44,364 nt of DNA from JBGTBD01 sp041749475 (GCA_041749475.1 JBGTBD010000047.1:1-44364); one strand, 5' to 3'; shown: positions 1-9,152, counted from the first letter of the stretch. Notes: generated by a model from the letters alone, not told the origin. A program made the numbers and translations.

Positions 1-668
1 GTAATCTGGTCGCGAGCTTCCCCGCCCTTTATCCTCAGTCCGTTTCCATTAATGGTGATGGCACCGAATCTCACCCCGTTCTGCCCTTGTATGACAATGG
101 GTTTGCTGGCGTCGCATTTCTTAGTAAAATCAAATGCAGGATAGTTTCCTTGGGCAAGGTTCAGTTTGCACCCACATTTCGCATCCTGAAGTGTTTTCTT
201 GAACGTCGCTACACTCACATTGTAGGTACACGAGATAGACGGAATGCATAACTTAAGCGCATTGGGGTTTACGTTTGTGCTGGAAACAGAACTGGACCCG
301 CATTTTTTTTGTTTAGCGTACTTCGAGGAGTTGGGTTTCGGAGCGTTGACCATTGAGTGGCCAGAACTGCTGTAGTGCGTGGTAGTAGAGGATGGGCAAT
401 CGTCTTTTGAAACGGAACTGGAGGGTGAAGATATAAGCGCCTTCTCTTTGAATGCGACGCATTTCTGAGGTTTGTACTCTACACGACAGTAAAACAGGCG
501 GGAGTATTTTATACAGGCATCACTTGTTGCGCTGCGATTGCATTCACGCTGAACCCCTGCTCGCACATCACTGGGGCTTAAGCCGTCTGGAAGATCTATG
601 GCCTGTTGGGAAGCCGCTGGTTGAGTCCATACCGTGAGTGCCATCAGGCAAAAAAACAATAACTTCAC
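1..668 (-). CDS. Secreted Cys-rich beta-helix protein, paralogue of next gene (partial)
   Basis: The reading frame starts at a GTG (668-666) preceded by an AAGGA-like ribosome site and stays open to the window edge, so the C-terminus is missing. It begins with a signal peptide (KLLFFCLMALTVWTQPAAS). Next comes a short cysteine-rich block containing FYCRVEYKPQKC, a Ser/Thr/Lys-rich linker, and then a segment with AKCGCKLNL and GVRFGAITINGNGL. All three parts align by eye with the neighbouring gene at 721-2385, so the two are tandem paralogues about 52 bp apart and probably one transcript. The last part resembles the first coils of a right-handed parallel beta-helix, as in PL6-like polysaccharide lyases. 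Enzymatic activity cannot be judged because the putative catalytic region lies outside the window. No ATG-started frame of comparable length competes. Confidence 0.75.
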   Translation of the reverse strand, partial: MKLLFFCLMALTVWTQPAASQQAIDLPDGLSPSDVRAGVQRECNRSATSDACIKYSRLFYCRVEYKPQKCVAFKEKALISSPSSSVSKDDCPSSTTTHYSSSGHSMVNAPKPNSSKYAKQKKCGSSSVSSTNVNPNALKLCIPSISCTYNVSVATFKKTLQDAKCGCKLNLAQGNYPAFDFTKKCDASKPIVIQGQNGVRFGAITINGNGLRIKGGEARDQI

Positions 669-720
669 ACGCGCTTCCTTTTTTTATCGAGTGATTATTA
701 TTACTGGTTTCCCGTCTACG

Positions 721-2385
721 TCAGTTACATCCGGCTTCCGATGCGCCGCGTCCGACTTGGGCGCGGGAAAGCTTTTTGGCTGGCGGTAAGGCATTGGTGG
801 AAGTCGGCCCCGTAGTGCCAACATCATTGCTGCGGCTGATCGGGCCTTTATGCGACAGGATGCGCGTCTGCAACACTGGCACAATACAGGGTTTATTCCC
901 ACCTTCCGAAGCCCCGATGACAAGCAGTCCGGAGTTATTATCTATCACTGTCCTGACCGCAGGCGACCCTTGCGGAGCCTGATAGCCCGCCGGCATCCAG
1001 TCACGATGCTGGAAACATTCGCCCTTCGGGTATTGGCGCTCGCCCTTGTAGATGATGAGCTTCGCCGCTTCGAAGTAATTGCCGATAACCTTATTATCGA
1101 ATTCGCGGATGGCAAGCCCGGTCGTCATGTTCTGGAACCAGTTATTTTCATATAGGCTGCGCCCGCCCTGGCGTTTTAGTACGCGGCCTGTGTTGACGAG
1201 CGTATTGTTACGAAAGACATTGTCACTGCATTTCTCTTCCATCGCATTCTTACGACCCCAATTCTCGAAGAGATTATTCTCAATCATGGTCTTGGCGGAG
1301 CCGAATTGCTTTGCGTGCCGTTCCCCTTCCTGCGCACCATACATGCAGAGGAAGATACCGCTTCCGGGTACAGACGCGCTAGGCACAGGTGTATTGGTCG
1401 TGAAATAATTACTGTCAATGCGATTATTCTGATACATCTGCGCCGTGCTGCGTGGTCGGTAGAACGCGATGAAAGTCGCCGTTTCCCCAACACCCTGACG
1501 ATTCACGATGATGTCGTTATGATCAATACGGTTATAGGAAGAGCCTTCGATGAAATCAATCTCCGCGTCTCCCGTGAAGGCGGCGCGCGTGATGCGATTA
1601 TAGTCGCCGTTGACTCTGACCTGCCCAGTGATTTCCGGCCCGCTGATCGTCAGCCCCGTACCGTTGATGGTGATGTTGCCGAACCTTACGCCACTGCCCG
1701 TCGCCTTCAGGATGACGGGGTTGGAAGCAGGGCAATTCTTCGTATAGCTGAAGTTACCGTAGCTCCCTGCGCCCAGCGTCAGCGAGCATCCGCAATTCGC
1801 GCCGTTCAGGGCCGATTGAAACGATCCCGGGGTTACGTTCTGGTTGCAATTAGTGGGGGCGATGCAGAGCTTAGGCGGAGTCAGCGGGCCACCGCCAACA
1901 GTACCGCCGGAACTATTTCCGCCGGAGCTATTTCCGCCGGATGAGTTGCCGCCGCCACCACCACCACATGTACCCGTGAGCTGGCATAAAGGCGTAGAAC
2001 CGCCTTGTTGTCCTGCGTACTGCCCATCCGTCCCGTTTGAATTGTCCTGCAGATCCTGATCGACCGGAATTAGCGGTTGTGAGCGGTCGCCGCTGTTCCA
2101 GCGTTTCAGGCGGTCACAGCGAGCAGCGTCTTTATATCGCTCGACATTGCAGTAAAAATGCTCTCGTTCCTTATTGCAGGCTTCGGCCTCGTAATTCGCA
2201 CGGCAGTGATAGACGCGGGAGAATCGGCGGCACTCTTCGCTCGAACTGCTTGCGGAACATTCCTGCTTCATACGCGATTTCACGTCAGCGGGGGTCATGC
2301 CGGGTGGTAATGGAAGCGCCGCTAAACCAGCGCCAGCACTTATGGCAAGGAGTACCACAGCGAGTAAAAAGCCATGTATTCTCAT
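721..2385 (-). CDS. Secreted parallel beta-helix protein with Cys-rich N-terminus, PL6-lyase-like
   Basis: A protein of about 554 residues with an N-terminal signal peptide (RIHGFLLAVVLLAISAGAG). The ATG at 2385 is preferred over the GTG at 2388 because AAGGGG lies 7 bases upstream of it. After the signal come a cysteine-rich block with regularly spaced cysteines (mostly C-x8-C), a glycine run with NSSGG repeats acting as a linker, and a long region rich in N-x-I, NNxF and NNTL turns typical of right-handed beta-helices. Around the middle, EEKCSDN followed by LKRQGG resembles the Lys...Arg-x-Gly active-site pattern of PL6 lyases (chondroitinase B and alginate lyase). That is remembered family knowledge and the function is an inference. 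It is probably exported to the periplasm or surface and may act on, or bind, polysaccharide. It is co-oriented with its partial paralogue at 1-668. Confidence 0.8.
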   Translation of the reverse strand: MRIHGFLLAVVLLAISAGAGLAALPLPPGMTPADVKSRMKQECSASSSSEECRRFSRVYHCRANYEAEACNKEREHFYCNVERYKDAARCDRLKRWNSGDRSQPLIPVDQDLQDNSNGTDGQYAGQQGGSTPLCQLTGTCGGGGGGNSSGGNSSGGNSSGGTVGGGPLTPPKLCIAPTNCNQNVTPGSFQSALNGANCGCSLTLGAGSYGNFSYTKNCPASNPVILKATGSGVRFGNITINGTGLTISGPEITGQVRVNGDYNRITRAAFTGDAEIDFIEGSSYNRIDHNDIIVNRQGVGETATFIAFYRPRSTAQMYQNNRIDSNYFTTNTPVPSASVPGSGIFLCMYGAQEGERHAKQFGSAKTMIENNLFENWGRKNAMEEKCSDNVFRNNTLVNTGRVLKRQGGRSLYENNWFQNMTTGLAIREFDNKVIGNYFEAAKLIIYKGERQYPKGECFQHRDWMPAGYQAPQGSPAVRTVIDNNSGLLVIGASEGGNKPCIVPVLQTRILSHKGPISRSNDVGTTGPTSTNALPPAKKLSRAQVGRGASEAGCN

Positions 2386-2534
2386 CACTAAACCCCTTCA
2401 CTATATTTTATATAAACTAAATATTACTATATATTTACTATTATGTCATGAAATTTGTTTTGCTCCAGATAGCGCCGAATTTTCCCTTGTTCTTCGCCCT
2501 GCCCCGCTGTACATAACGGAATATAAGGATAATT

Positions 2535-3140
2535 ATGCAGAAATTCTCGAAACTCACCGCCATTGCCGCGCCTCTTCCTATCCAGAACGTGGATACGGAC
2601 ATGATCATTCCCAAGCAGTTCCTGAAGACCATCAAACGCACCGGGCTGGCGGAAGGGTTGTTCTACGAGATGCGTTACGACGTGCAGGGCAAGCGGATCG
2701 ACGATTTCATCCTGCATAAGGAGCCGTATACGCGCGCAGAAATCATCGTTTCGGGTGAGAATTTCGGCTGCGGGTCGTCACGCGAGCATGCGCCGTGGGC
2801 GCTGCTGGATTTCGGTATCCGTTCAGTCATCGCCCCCTCCTTCGCCGATATTTTTTATAATAACTGCTTCAAGAACGGCATTCTGCCCATCACGCTGCCT
2901 AAGGACGAGGTGGAGAAGCTGATGCAGGTTGCGGAAAGCGGGCAACAGATCAACGTTGATTTGCCCGAGCAGACGATCACCGCCGGGAATCACCGCTTCA
3001 CCTTCGAGGTGGATGCCTTCCGTAAGCATTGTTTGCTGAACGGGCTGGATGACATCGGACTGACATTAGCACATACGCCTAAGATAAGCGCGTACGAGAG
3101 CGAGAACAAGCAACATGCTCCGTGGCTCTACGCCAGCTGA
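2535..3140 (+). CDS. leuD: 3-isopropylmalate dehydratase small subunit
   Basis: LeuD pairs with LeuC to form isopropylmalate isomerase, which interconverts 2- and 3-isopropylmalate in leucine synthesis in the cytoplasm. The 201-residue length is normal for the family. Recognisable parts are NVDTDMIIPKQFLKTI near the N-terminus and the swivel-domain signature GENFGCGSSREHAPWAL around residues 75-91. The ATG at 2535 has an AAGGA site just upstream. LeuC is not in this window: the gene to the left is a divergent beta-helix gene, so the large subunit must be encoded elsewhere. leuB follows 1.6 kb downstream, separated by three unrelated small genes. Confidence 0.96.
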   Translation: MQKFSKLTAIAAPLPIQNVDTDMIIPKQFLKTIKRTGLAEGLFYEMRYDVQGKRIDDFILHKEPYTRAEIIVSGENFGCGSSREHAPWALLDFGIRSVIAPSFADIFYNNCFKNGILPITLPKDEVEKLMQVAESGQQINVDLPEQTITAGNHRFTFEVDAFRKHCLLNGLDDIGLTLAHTPKISAYESENKQHAPWLYAS

Positions 3141-3171
3141 TTGTTCGTTCCGGCGTACGGATAATTTATGA

Positions 3172-3207
3172 GGTGTAGATTACATACTTCGTCGAAGTTT
3201 ATACACC
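3172..3207. repeat. Inverted repeat ahead of RTX gene
   Basis: GGTGTA (3172-3177) pairs with TACACC (3202-3207), and inside it lies a perfect 13-base palindrome ACTTCGTCGAAGT (3186-3198). It sits between the leuD stop and the RTX start. No T-run follows, so an operator or an RNA hairpin in the 5' leader is as plausible as a terminator. Confidence 0.4.
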
Positions 3208-3232
3208 GTGTGCACCACAGGAGAGACTTATC

Positions 3233-4111
3233 ATGATGTCACAAGACGCATCTTCCCCCGCATTCGAGGCCCTCACCACCAGCCGCGCGCTGGAGGACAC
3301 CAACACCGGCGGCGACGGCAACGACACCATCATCGGCGGTAGCTTTGCCAATACCCTGACGGGTGGGCTGGGCATGGATACCATTGAGGGGCGGGGCAAT
3401 AACGACCTCATCATCGGCGGGCGGTCCTTTGTGAACCCTGATGATGCGGGTGACCGCCTCCTTGGGGGTCAAGGGAGCGATACGCTCATCGGTAACGGCG
3501 GGGACGACATCCTCTACGGCGGCTCGGGCGACGTGGATACGACGGATGCGGCGGATAATATCTACGGTGGGTCCGGCAACGATTACATAGTCACCAATGC
3601 GGGCAGCGACCTTGCCTATGGTGGCATCGGCAATGACACGGCATATGGCGGAAGCGGTAACGATACGCTTTATGGTGGGGATGGAAACATCACACCCCTA
3701 GATGGCAACGACCTGCTCATCGCCAATGTGGGGGACGACATGTTGATTGCCAATGGCGGGGATGATACCATCTATGGCGGCTTGGGAAATGATGCGTTAT
3801 ACGGCGGAAACGGGAGCGACAAAGTCATCGGTAACCTCGGCAACGACACTATGTTCGGCAATGAGGGAGCGGATTATTTCCAGTTCGAGGCGAATAGCGG
3901 CGACGATGTCATTTTCGGATTCGATGCTTCCGACCGTCTTCAGGTGCTGAATACGGTGTATCAAAATGCGGGGCAGATATTCAGTCATATCACGTATCTG
4001 AACAGCGATGCGATTCTTGACCTCGGAAATGGTAACACGGTCGTCATCGAGGATGTGGGTTCGGGCTTCGTCACCATCGCCATGCTAGACGTGATCACGG
4101 CCATAGGGTAG
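3233..4111 (+). CDS. Small RTX (hemolysin-type) calcium-binding repeat protein
   Basis: A protein of 292 residues made almost entirely of glycine/aspartate nonapeptides of the GGxGxDxxx type (for example GGDGNDTIIGG and GGSGNDTLYGG), which fold into calcium-binding beta-rolls. There is no N-terminal signal peptide. The last 60 residues leave the repeat pattern (FGFDASDRLQVLNTVYQNAG, then a hydrophobic tail), as expected for an uncleaved C-terminal type I secretion signal. It is presumably an extracellular protein exported by an ABC/MFP/TolC system, but no such genes are nearby. No catalytic domain is visible, so it may be structural or adhesive. AGGAG lies upstream; ATG 3236 is an equally possible start. 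The lipoprotein gene follows after 4 bp. It interrupts the leuD-leuB order. Confidence 0.9.
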   Translation: MMSQDASSPAFEALTTSRALEDTNTGGDGNDTIIGGSFANTLTGGLGMDTIEGRGNNDLIIGGRSFVNPDDAGDRLLGGQGSDTLIGNGGDDILYGGSGDVDTTDAADNIYGGSGNDYIVTNAGSDLAYGGIGNDTAYGGSGNDTLYGGDGNITPLDGNDLLIANVGDDMLIANGGDDTIYGGLGNDALYGGNGSDKVIGNLGNDTMFGNEGADYFQFEANSGDDVIFGFDASDRLQVLNTVYQNAGQIFSHITYLNSDAILDLGNGNTVVIEDVGSGFVTIAMLDVITAIG

Positions 4112-4115
4112 CGAC

Positions 4116-4346
4116 ATGAAAAGGCGCGACTCTCTCCTCCTGATAAGCGCCGCCCTGCTTTCGCTGGGCGGATGTGTGCTGGGGGATACGTTCCAGCGTG
4201 GCGGCGCAGCGGTACAGGAAGGAGCGGAACGGGGTGTCGAAGGGTTCATTGATTGCCAGAAGGAGCGGGATAAACGGCGTTTAGGGCTGGTTTACGACCC
4301 TAACCAGTGCCCACCTGTGAGGACCAATCCAGAAGGGCGCACGTAG
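4116..4346 (+). CDS. Small lipoprotein of unknown function
   Basis: A 76-residue protein with an Arg/Lys-rich start (MKRRD), a hydrophobic stretch and a clear lipobox ending LLSLGGC (cysteine near residue 20). The mature part is only about 57 residues, hydrophilic, with two further cysteines (FIDCQKER and PNQCPPV). It would be lipid-anchored in the inner or outer membrane. It starts 4 bp after the RTX stop codon, so the two are very likely cotranslated and may act together, for example in surface retention of the RTX protein (inference). I do not recognise a family. Confidence 0.75.
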   Translation: MKRRDSLLLISAALLSLGGCVLGDTFQRGGAAVQEGAERGVEGFIDCQKERDKRRLGLVYDPNQCPPVRTNPEGRT

Positions 4347-4449
4347 CCGTCTTTATGGTTTGCTGAACGATTTGACCTGCCATCAGGATAGGTAATTTAC
4401 TCTTTACCCGATACTATGTGCATACTATTCACATATCAAAGGGGTTTTT

Positions 4450-4626
4450 ATGGTTACCACAACGACATCCAATAACACGATCATCTGGGTCGTACTGGCG
4501 CTCATCCTCGGTGGTGCGGCGGTATTCGCATATCAGGAATATTACGGTAAAGAAGAGAAAGCCGGTCTCAGCATCTCGACGCCGAGCGGCACGACACATA
4601 TCGGCGTAACGGGCGACAAAGACTAG
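4450..4626 (+). CDS. 58-residue single-span membrane peptide
   Basis: ATG 4450 follows a good ribosome site (AAAGGGG, 5-base spacer) and the frame ends at TAG 4624-4626. The product has a short Thr/Asn-rich N-terminus, one transmembrane segment (IIWVVLALILGGAAVFAY, about residues 11-28), and a polar tail starting YYGKEEKAG. A rho-independent terminator follows, marking the end of a transcript. The function is unknown. It could belong with the RTX-lipoprotein pair or be separate, because 103 bp lie between them. Confidence rests on the strong ribosome site, the membrane segment and the terminator. Confidence 0.6.
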   Translation: MVTTTTSNNTIIWVVLALILGGAAVFAYQEYYGKEEKAGLSISTPSGTTHIGVTGDKD

Positions 4627-4660
4627 GGTCTTTTCGTTCTACGCCTCACACAGTCTGAGT

Positions 4661-4697
4661 GGGCCGCCGGGGTGACCGACGGCCCTTCTCTGTACTT
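4661..4697 (+). terminator. Rho-independent terminator before leuB
   Basis: GGGCCG (4661-4666) pairs with CGGCCC (4680-4685). One mismatch and an inner CGG/CCG pair with loop GGTGA extend the stem, and a T-rich stretch (TTCTCTGTACTT) follows. It lies 35 bp after the small membrane peptide and implies that leuB has its own promoter. Confidence 0.65.
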
Positions 4698-4762
4698 GTA
4701 TTCGGGGAAAGATTATCCTATGGTACGCGCCGCATTATTCCTAACACATCAGGCGATTACAG

Positions 4763-5884
4763 ATGACGAAACAGATTCTTTTACTCCCCGGCGACGGTAT
4801 CGGCACGGAAGTGGTCGGTGAAGCCACCAAAATCTTGAGTTGGTTCAATGACCATGGCGCGACGCAATTCACCATGGATTCGGCGCTGATCGGTGGCTCC
4901 GCGTATGACGCCACGGGAACGCCGCTTCCGGCAGAGACGGTCGAAAAAGCCAAGACGGCGGATGCCGTGTTGCTTGGTGCAGTGGGTGGGCCGAAGTGGG
5001 AATCGTTGGATTATAGCGTGCGTCCTGAGCGCGGATTACTTGGTATCCGTAAAGAGTTAGGTCTCTTTGCGAATCTGCGCCCTGCCCTCTGCTTTGATCC
5101 GCTGGCGGATGCGTCGACGTTGAAGCGTGAGCATATCGCGGGTCTCGACATCATGATTGTGCGCGAACTCACGGGCGGGATCTATTTCGGTGAGCCGCGC
5201 GGCGTCAGCGTCGAGGACGGTCACCGCGTCGGGCGGAATACGGAAATCTACCATGATTACGAAGTCACCCGCATCGCGCGCGTGGCGCTTGATCTTGCGC
5301 GGAAGCGCGGCAAGAAGGTGTGCTCGGTGGATAAAGCCAACGTGCTGGAATGCACCGAGATGTGGCGCGAGGAAGTGCAGAAAGTACGCGATGCGGATTA
5401 CACCGACATCACCCTCTCGCACATGTATGTCGATAACGCGGCGATGCAGCTGGTGCGTAACCCGAAACAGTTCGACGTGATGGTTACTAATAACCTGTTC
5501 GGCGATATCCTCTCCGATTGCGCGGCGATGCTGACCGGGTCGCTGGGTATGTTACCTTCCGCATCACTTGGTGAGAAGCAGACGAGCGGCAAACAGCATG
5601 CGCTCTATGAGCCGGTGCATGGGTCTGCGCCGGACATCATGGGCCAGAATAAAGCCAATCCGCTGGCGACGATCCTTTCCGTCGGCATGATGCTGCGCTA
5701 CTCGTTCGATATGGGCAAGGAAGCTGACCTGCTGGAACACGCTGTCGGCCAAGTATTGGCGCAAGGCTTCCGCACGGGGGACATCATGCAGCCGGGATGC
5801 AAGCTGGTATCGACGACCGAGATGGGCGAAGCCGTGGTGGATGCGCTCAGTCAATATGCCGGAGAATACGGAATCGCAGCCTAA
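4763..5884 (+). CDS. leuB: 3-isopropylmalate dehydrogenase
   Basis: LeuB oxidatively decarboxylates 3-isopropylmalate with NAD to 2-oxoisocaproate, the step before transamination to leucine. The 373-residue length is usual. Visible family features are GDGIG (10-14), substrate arginines in RPERGLLGIRKELGLFANLR (R96, R106) and R134 in VRELTGG, Y141 in GGIYFGEPRG, K191 in SVDKANVLE, and the metal-binding aspartates D224, D248 and D252 (NNLFGDILSD). All key residues appear intact. The stop codon overlaps the ATG of the next gene by one base (TAATG), so the two are cotranscribed; asd follows. Confidence 0.97.
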   Translation: MTKQILLLPGDGIGTEVVGEATKILSWFNDHGATQFTMDSALIGGSAYDATGTPLPAETVEKAKTADAVLLGAVGGPKWESLDYSVRPERGLLGIRKELGLFANLRPALCFDPLADASTLKREHIAGLDIMIVRELTGGIYFGEPRGVSVEDGHRVGRNTEIYHDYEVTRIARVALDLARKRGKKVCSVDKANVLECTEMWREEVQKVRDADYTDITLSHMYVDNAAMQLVRNPKQFDVMVTNNLFGDILSDCAAMLTGSLGMLPSASLGEKQTSGKQHALYEPVHGSAPDIMGQNKANPLATILSVGMMLRYSFDMGKEADLLEHAVGQVLAQGFRTGDIMQPGCKLVSTTEMGEAVVDALSQYAGEYGIAA

Positions 5885-6411
5885 TGAAATCTTTTTTGAC
5901 CCTCGCCCTCACTGGTTTCATTTTCATTGTGGGGAATGTGCACGCGCAGCAGCCTTCCCTGCCGCCGATGCAGGGATTGAACCAGCAGCAACTCCAGACA
6001 CTGATGATGCATTTCGGCGAGATCCAGCAATGCATGGCGCAGTTGGGGCCGGACGGGATGAAGCGGTTGCAGGAACGCAGTAAGCAAATTCAACGCGAGA
6101 CACGTACACTCTGCGAAGCGGGTAAGCGTGACGAGGCGTTACAGCATGTGACCGCGCGTAGTCAGGGATTGATGCAATCGGCGGAATTTTCGCACGTCAA
6201 AGGCTGCAGCCAGAATTTATGGAACCAGTTGGCACAGCCTTGGCTGAAGCAGCAAACCAGCGGCGCACAGGACGGGCAGCATATCTGCGATATGATCCAG
6301 CGAGCCGACCAGCGGGTACGGGCGCAGCCGGTTCCGCCGGTCACGTCGCGGCCCCTGCCGCCGGTTTCGCCAAGCGTCCCCAAGCCGCAAATGAGCCAGC
6401 CGCAATACTAA
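5884..6411 (+). CDS. Secreted Gln/Pro-rich hypothetical protein between leuB and asd
   Basis: The start is ATG 5884, overlapping the leuB stop. The same frame is open upstream inside leuB, but only this start gives a proper signal peptide (KSFLTLALTGFIFIVGNVHA, cleavage after HAQ). The 175-residue product has an alpha-helical, glutamine-rich middle with four cysteines (QQCMAQL, RTLCEAG, KGCSQN, HICDMI), probably two periplasmic disulfides, and a proline-rich tail (PVPPVTSRPLPPVSPSVP). The function is unknown. It sits in the leuB-asd transcript by translational coupling, but its periplasmic location argues against a role in the pathway itself. Confidence 0.8.
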   Translation: MKSFLTLALTGFIFIVGNVHAQQPSLPPMQGLNQQQLQTLMMHFGEIQQCMAQLGPDGMKRLQERSKQIQRETRTLCEAGKRDEALQHVTARSQGLMQSAEFSHVKGCSQNLWNQLAQPWLKQQTSGAQDGQHICDMIQRADQRVRAQPVPPVTSRPLPPVSPSVPKPQMSQPQY

Positions 6412-6475
6412 TCCCCCTTGCAACTGGCGGGAATCCACGTATTATATGCGCCCTCAATAATGTAAGGTGACCAAC

Positions 6476-7510
<1,035 letters not shown>

Positions 7511-7588
7511 AAAATCCGCTCGGCACAGAGGTTTTCTGTTAGGTATTTAACCTTGCAGCCAAGGGACTTTTACTGCAAGAGTATGGGC

Positions 7589-8476
7589 ATGGAACATGCT
7601 ATCGCCCGCCCCCGCCGTTCTCTCCTCTTCGTACCCGGCAGCCATGCGCGGGCGATGGAGAAGGCTAAAAAACTAGCGGCGGATGTAATTATTTTCGACC
7701 TTGAGGATGGGGTGGCGGGGTCGGTGAAGGGGGAAGCTCGGGCGGCAGTCATCGAGGCGTTGAAGAGCACCGCTTACGGCCATCGGGAACGCATCGTTCG
7801 TATTAATCGTATCGATACGCGGGAGGGGCTGGATGATCTGATGCAGATCGCGCCCCATGCACCGGACGGTATCATGTTACCCAAAGTGGAATCGGCGGAG
7901 CAGATAGCGCAGGCTGCCTCCATCGCGCAGCAGCTGGGTACGCCCCAAGCATTTGCGTTATGGGCCAATGTGGAAACGCCGCTCGGAATTATCAAGGCGG
8001 CTGAGATCGCGGCGACGCCGGAATGCGCGGCGCTAGTGGCAGGGACGAATGATCTGCGTGCAGGGCTCGGGTTGCCGCATAGCAATGACCGCAAGCCGTT
8101 ATATTATGCGCTCCAGCAATTGGTCTGCGCGGCGCGGGCGTATGGCAAACATGTGTTCGACGGAACCTATATCCATTTTAAGAATGATACGGGTCTGAAA
8201 GCCGAATGTGCGGAAGGTAAGTGGCTAGGGTTCGACGGGAAAACGCTCGTCCACCCGGAGCAGATCCAAGCAGCGAACGCCGCCTTCTCGCCCAGTGCGG
8301 AAGAGGTGAAACTGGCACGGGCGACAATCGCGGAATATGAGTCGATTCTTGGGGATGACCGTTCCGTCGGCATCCTTGACGGGCAGATGATCGAGGAGTT
8401 GCATGTGCGGCGCAGCCTTCACATCCTGCAACTGGCTGACACCATCGCCAAGCTTGAACGGCTCCCCCAGAAATAA
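7589..8476 (+). CDS. CitE-like HpcH/HpaI aldolase/citrate lyase family protein
   Basis: A TIM-barrel C-C lyase of the CitE / malyl-CoA lyase type, about 295 residues. Motifs present are RRSLLFVPGS near the N-terminus, FDLEDGV (36-42), VRIN (70-73), the LPKVE strand (97-101) and NVETPLGI (127-134), where the glutamate usually binds Mg. Stand-alone CitE-like proteins without CitD/CitF, as here, usually cleave or hydrolyse acyl-CoA substrates such as (S)-citramalyl-CoA or malyl-CoA; the substrate cannot be told from sequence. The start could be TTG 7553 or ATG 7583; ATG 7589 is chosen because AAGAG lies 7 bases upstream. It ends at a dispersed palindrome and faces hsp20. Confidence 0.88.
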   Translation: MEHAIARPRRSLLFVPGSHARAMEKAKKLAADVIIFDLEDGVAGSVKGEARAAVIEALKSTAYGHRERIVRINRIDTREGLDDLMQIAPHAPDGIMLPKVESAEQIAQAASIAQQLGTPQAFALWANVETPLGIIKAAEIAATPECAALVAGTNDLRAGLGLPHSNDRKPLYYALQQLVCAARAYGKHVFDGTYIHFKNDTGLKAECAEGKWLGFDGKTLVHPEQIQAANAAFSPSAEEVKLARATIAEYESILGDDRSVGILDGQMIEELHVRRSLHILQLADTIAKLERLPQK

Positions 8477-8481
8477 AAACG

Positions 8482-8558
8482 TCCGTCATCCTGAGCGAAA
8501 GGCGAAGAATCCCCCGAGGGGTTAGCGGGAGATCCTTCGCAGTGCTCAGGATGACGGA
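8482..8558. repeat. Dispersed palindromic repeat between convergent genes
   Basis: A 15-base perfect inverted repeat, TCCGTCATCCTGAGC at 8482-8496 and its complement at 8544-8558, encloses a smaller CCCC/GGGG hairpin. It fills the gap between the CitE-like gene and hsp20, which converge here. Ends of the GTCATCCTGAGC type are a known kind of dispersed repeat in many bacterial genomes. It could also act as a two-way transcription stop. Confidence 0.75.
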
Positions 8559-8562
8559 GTCT

Positions 8563-9066
8563 TTAAGCCGATTTGACCTCGATCTTGCGGGTTTTTTCCT
8601 TCTTCTCCACCGATTTGGGGATGGAGATGTCCAGTACACCATTGCTGAAGGTGGCGGCGATATTGGCTTCATCCACCTCCTTGGGCAGGGAGACGGAGCG
8701 CTGGAATGTGCCGTAGAACCGCTCGACGCGATGCCAGTTTTTCTTGTCATCCCGTTCTACCGCGGATTTTTTCTCCCCACGGATGGTGAGGACGCCGTCG
8801 CTTATCGTCAGGTCTACGTCCTGATCCACCACGCCGGGGAGTTCTAGGGTCATGTGATAGGACGCCTCGTCCTCGGCGATGTCCAGCGAGGGGGCGAAGA
8901 CCGCCTGCGTATCCCGTGTCGCCGGGAGGCTGCGGCCCGGCGGGGCATAAGCCCCTTGGAACAGGCTGTCCATCTCGCGCTGTATCTGGCGCAGGGTGTC
9001 GTATAGGGAATCATTGCCGACGGAACGGGTATCCCGCCAGGGGATCAAATCATGAATACTTGCCAT
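8563..9066 (-). CDS. Hsp20 small heat-shock protein (alpha-crystallin domain)
   Basis: A 167-residue holdase chaperone expected to bind unfolding proteins without ATP and hand them to DnaK/ClpB. After an N-terminal arm (LRQIQREMDSLFQGAY), the alpha-crystallin domain runs from about residue 58 to 150: LDIAEDEASYHMTLELPGV, then VLTIRGEK, then the hallmark NGVLDISIPK near the end. The C-terminal tail is Lys/Glu-rich and ends KIEVKSA, in which the IEV triad may be the I-x-I-like anchor for oligomer assembly. A candidate heat-shock promoter lies directly upstream. Confidence 0.95.
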   Translation of the reverse strand: MASIHDLIPWRDTRSVGNDSLYDTLRQIQREMDSLFQGAYAPPGRSLPATRDTQAVFAPSLDIAEDEASYHMTLELPGVVDQDVDLTISDGVLTIRGEKKSAVERDDKKNWHRVERFYGTFQRSVSLPKEVDEANIAATFSNGVLDISIPKSVEKKEKTRKIEVKSA

Positions 9067-9121
9067 AAAAAAAGTCTCCTAAACATAGATTGAACCGAAT
9101 AGAAGAGCGCTCTCGCGGAAA

Positions 9122-9152
9122 AATATGGTATGGCCACTTTATGGTTTCAAGG
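9122..9152 (-). promoter_or_regulatory. Candidate heat-shock (sigma-32) promoter of hsp20
   Basis: On the minus strand CCTTGAAA (9152-9145) is followed after about 11 bases by CCATACCATA. This resembles the RpoH pattern CTTGAAA ... CCATNT. It lies 56 bases or more upstream of the hsp20 start and fits the gene's expected regulation. The spacing is slightly off the E. coli consensus. Confidence 0.45.

Noticed and set aside
2487..2515. Possible sigma-70 promoter of leuD (TTGTTC, 17 bp, TACATA)
   Set aside because: Only half of the positions in each hexamer match; too weak to list as a feature.
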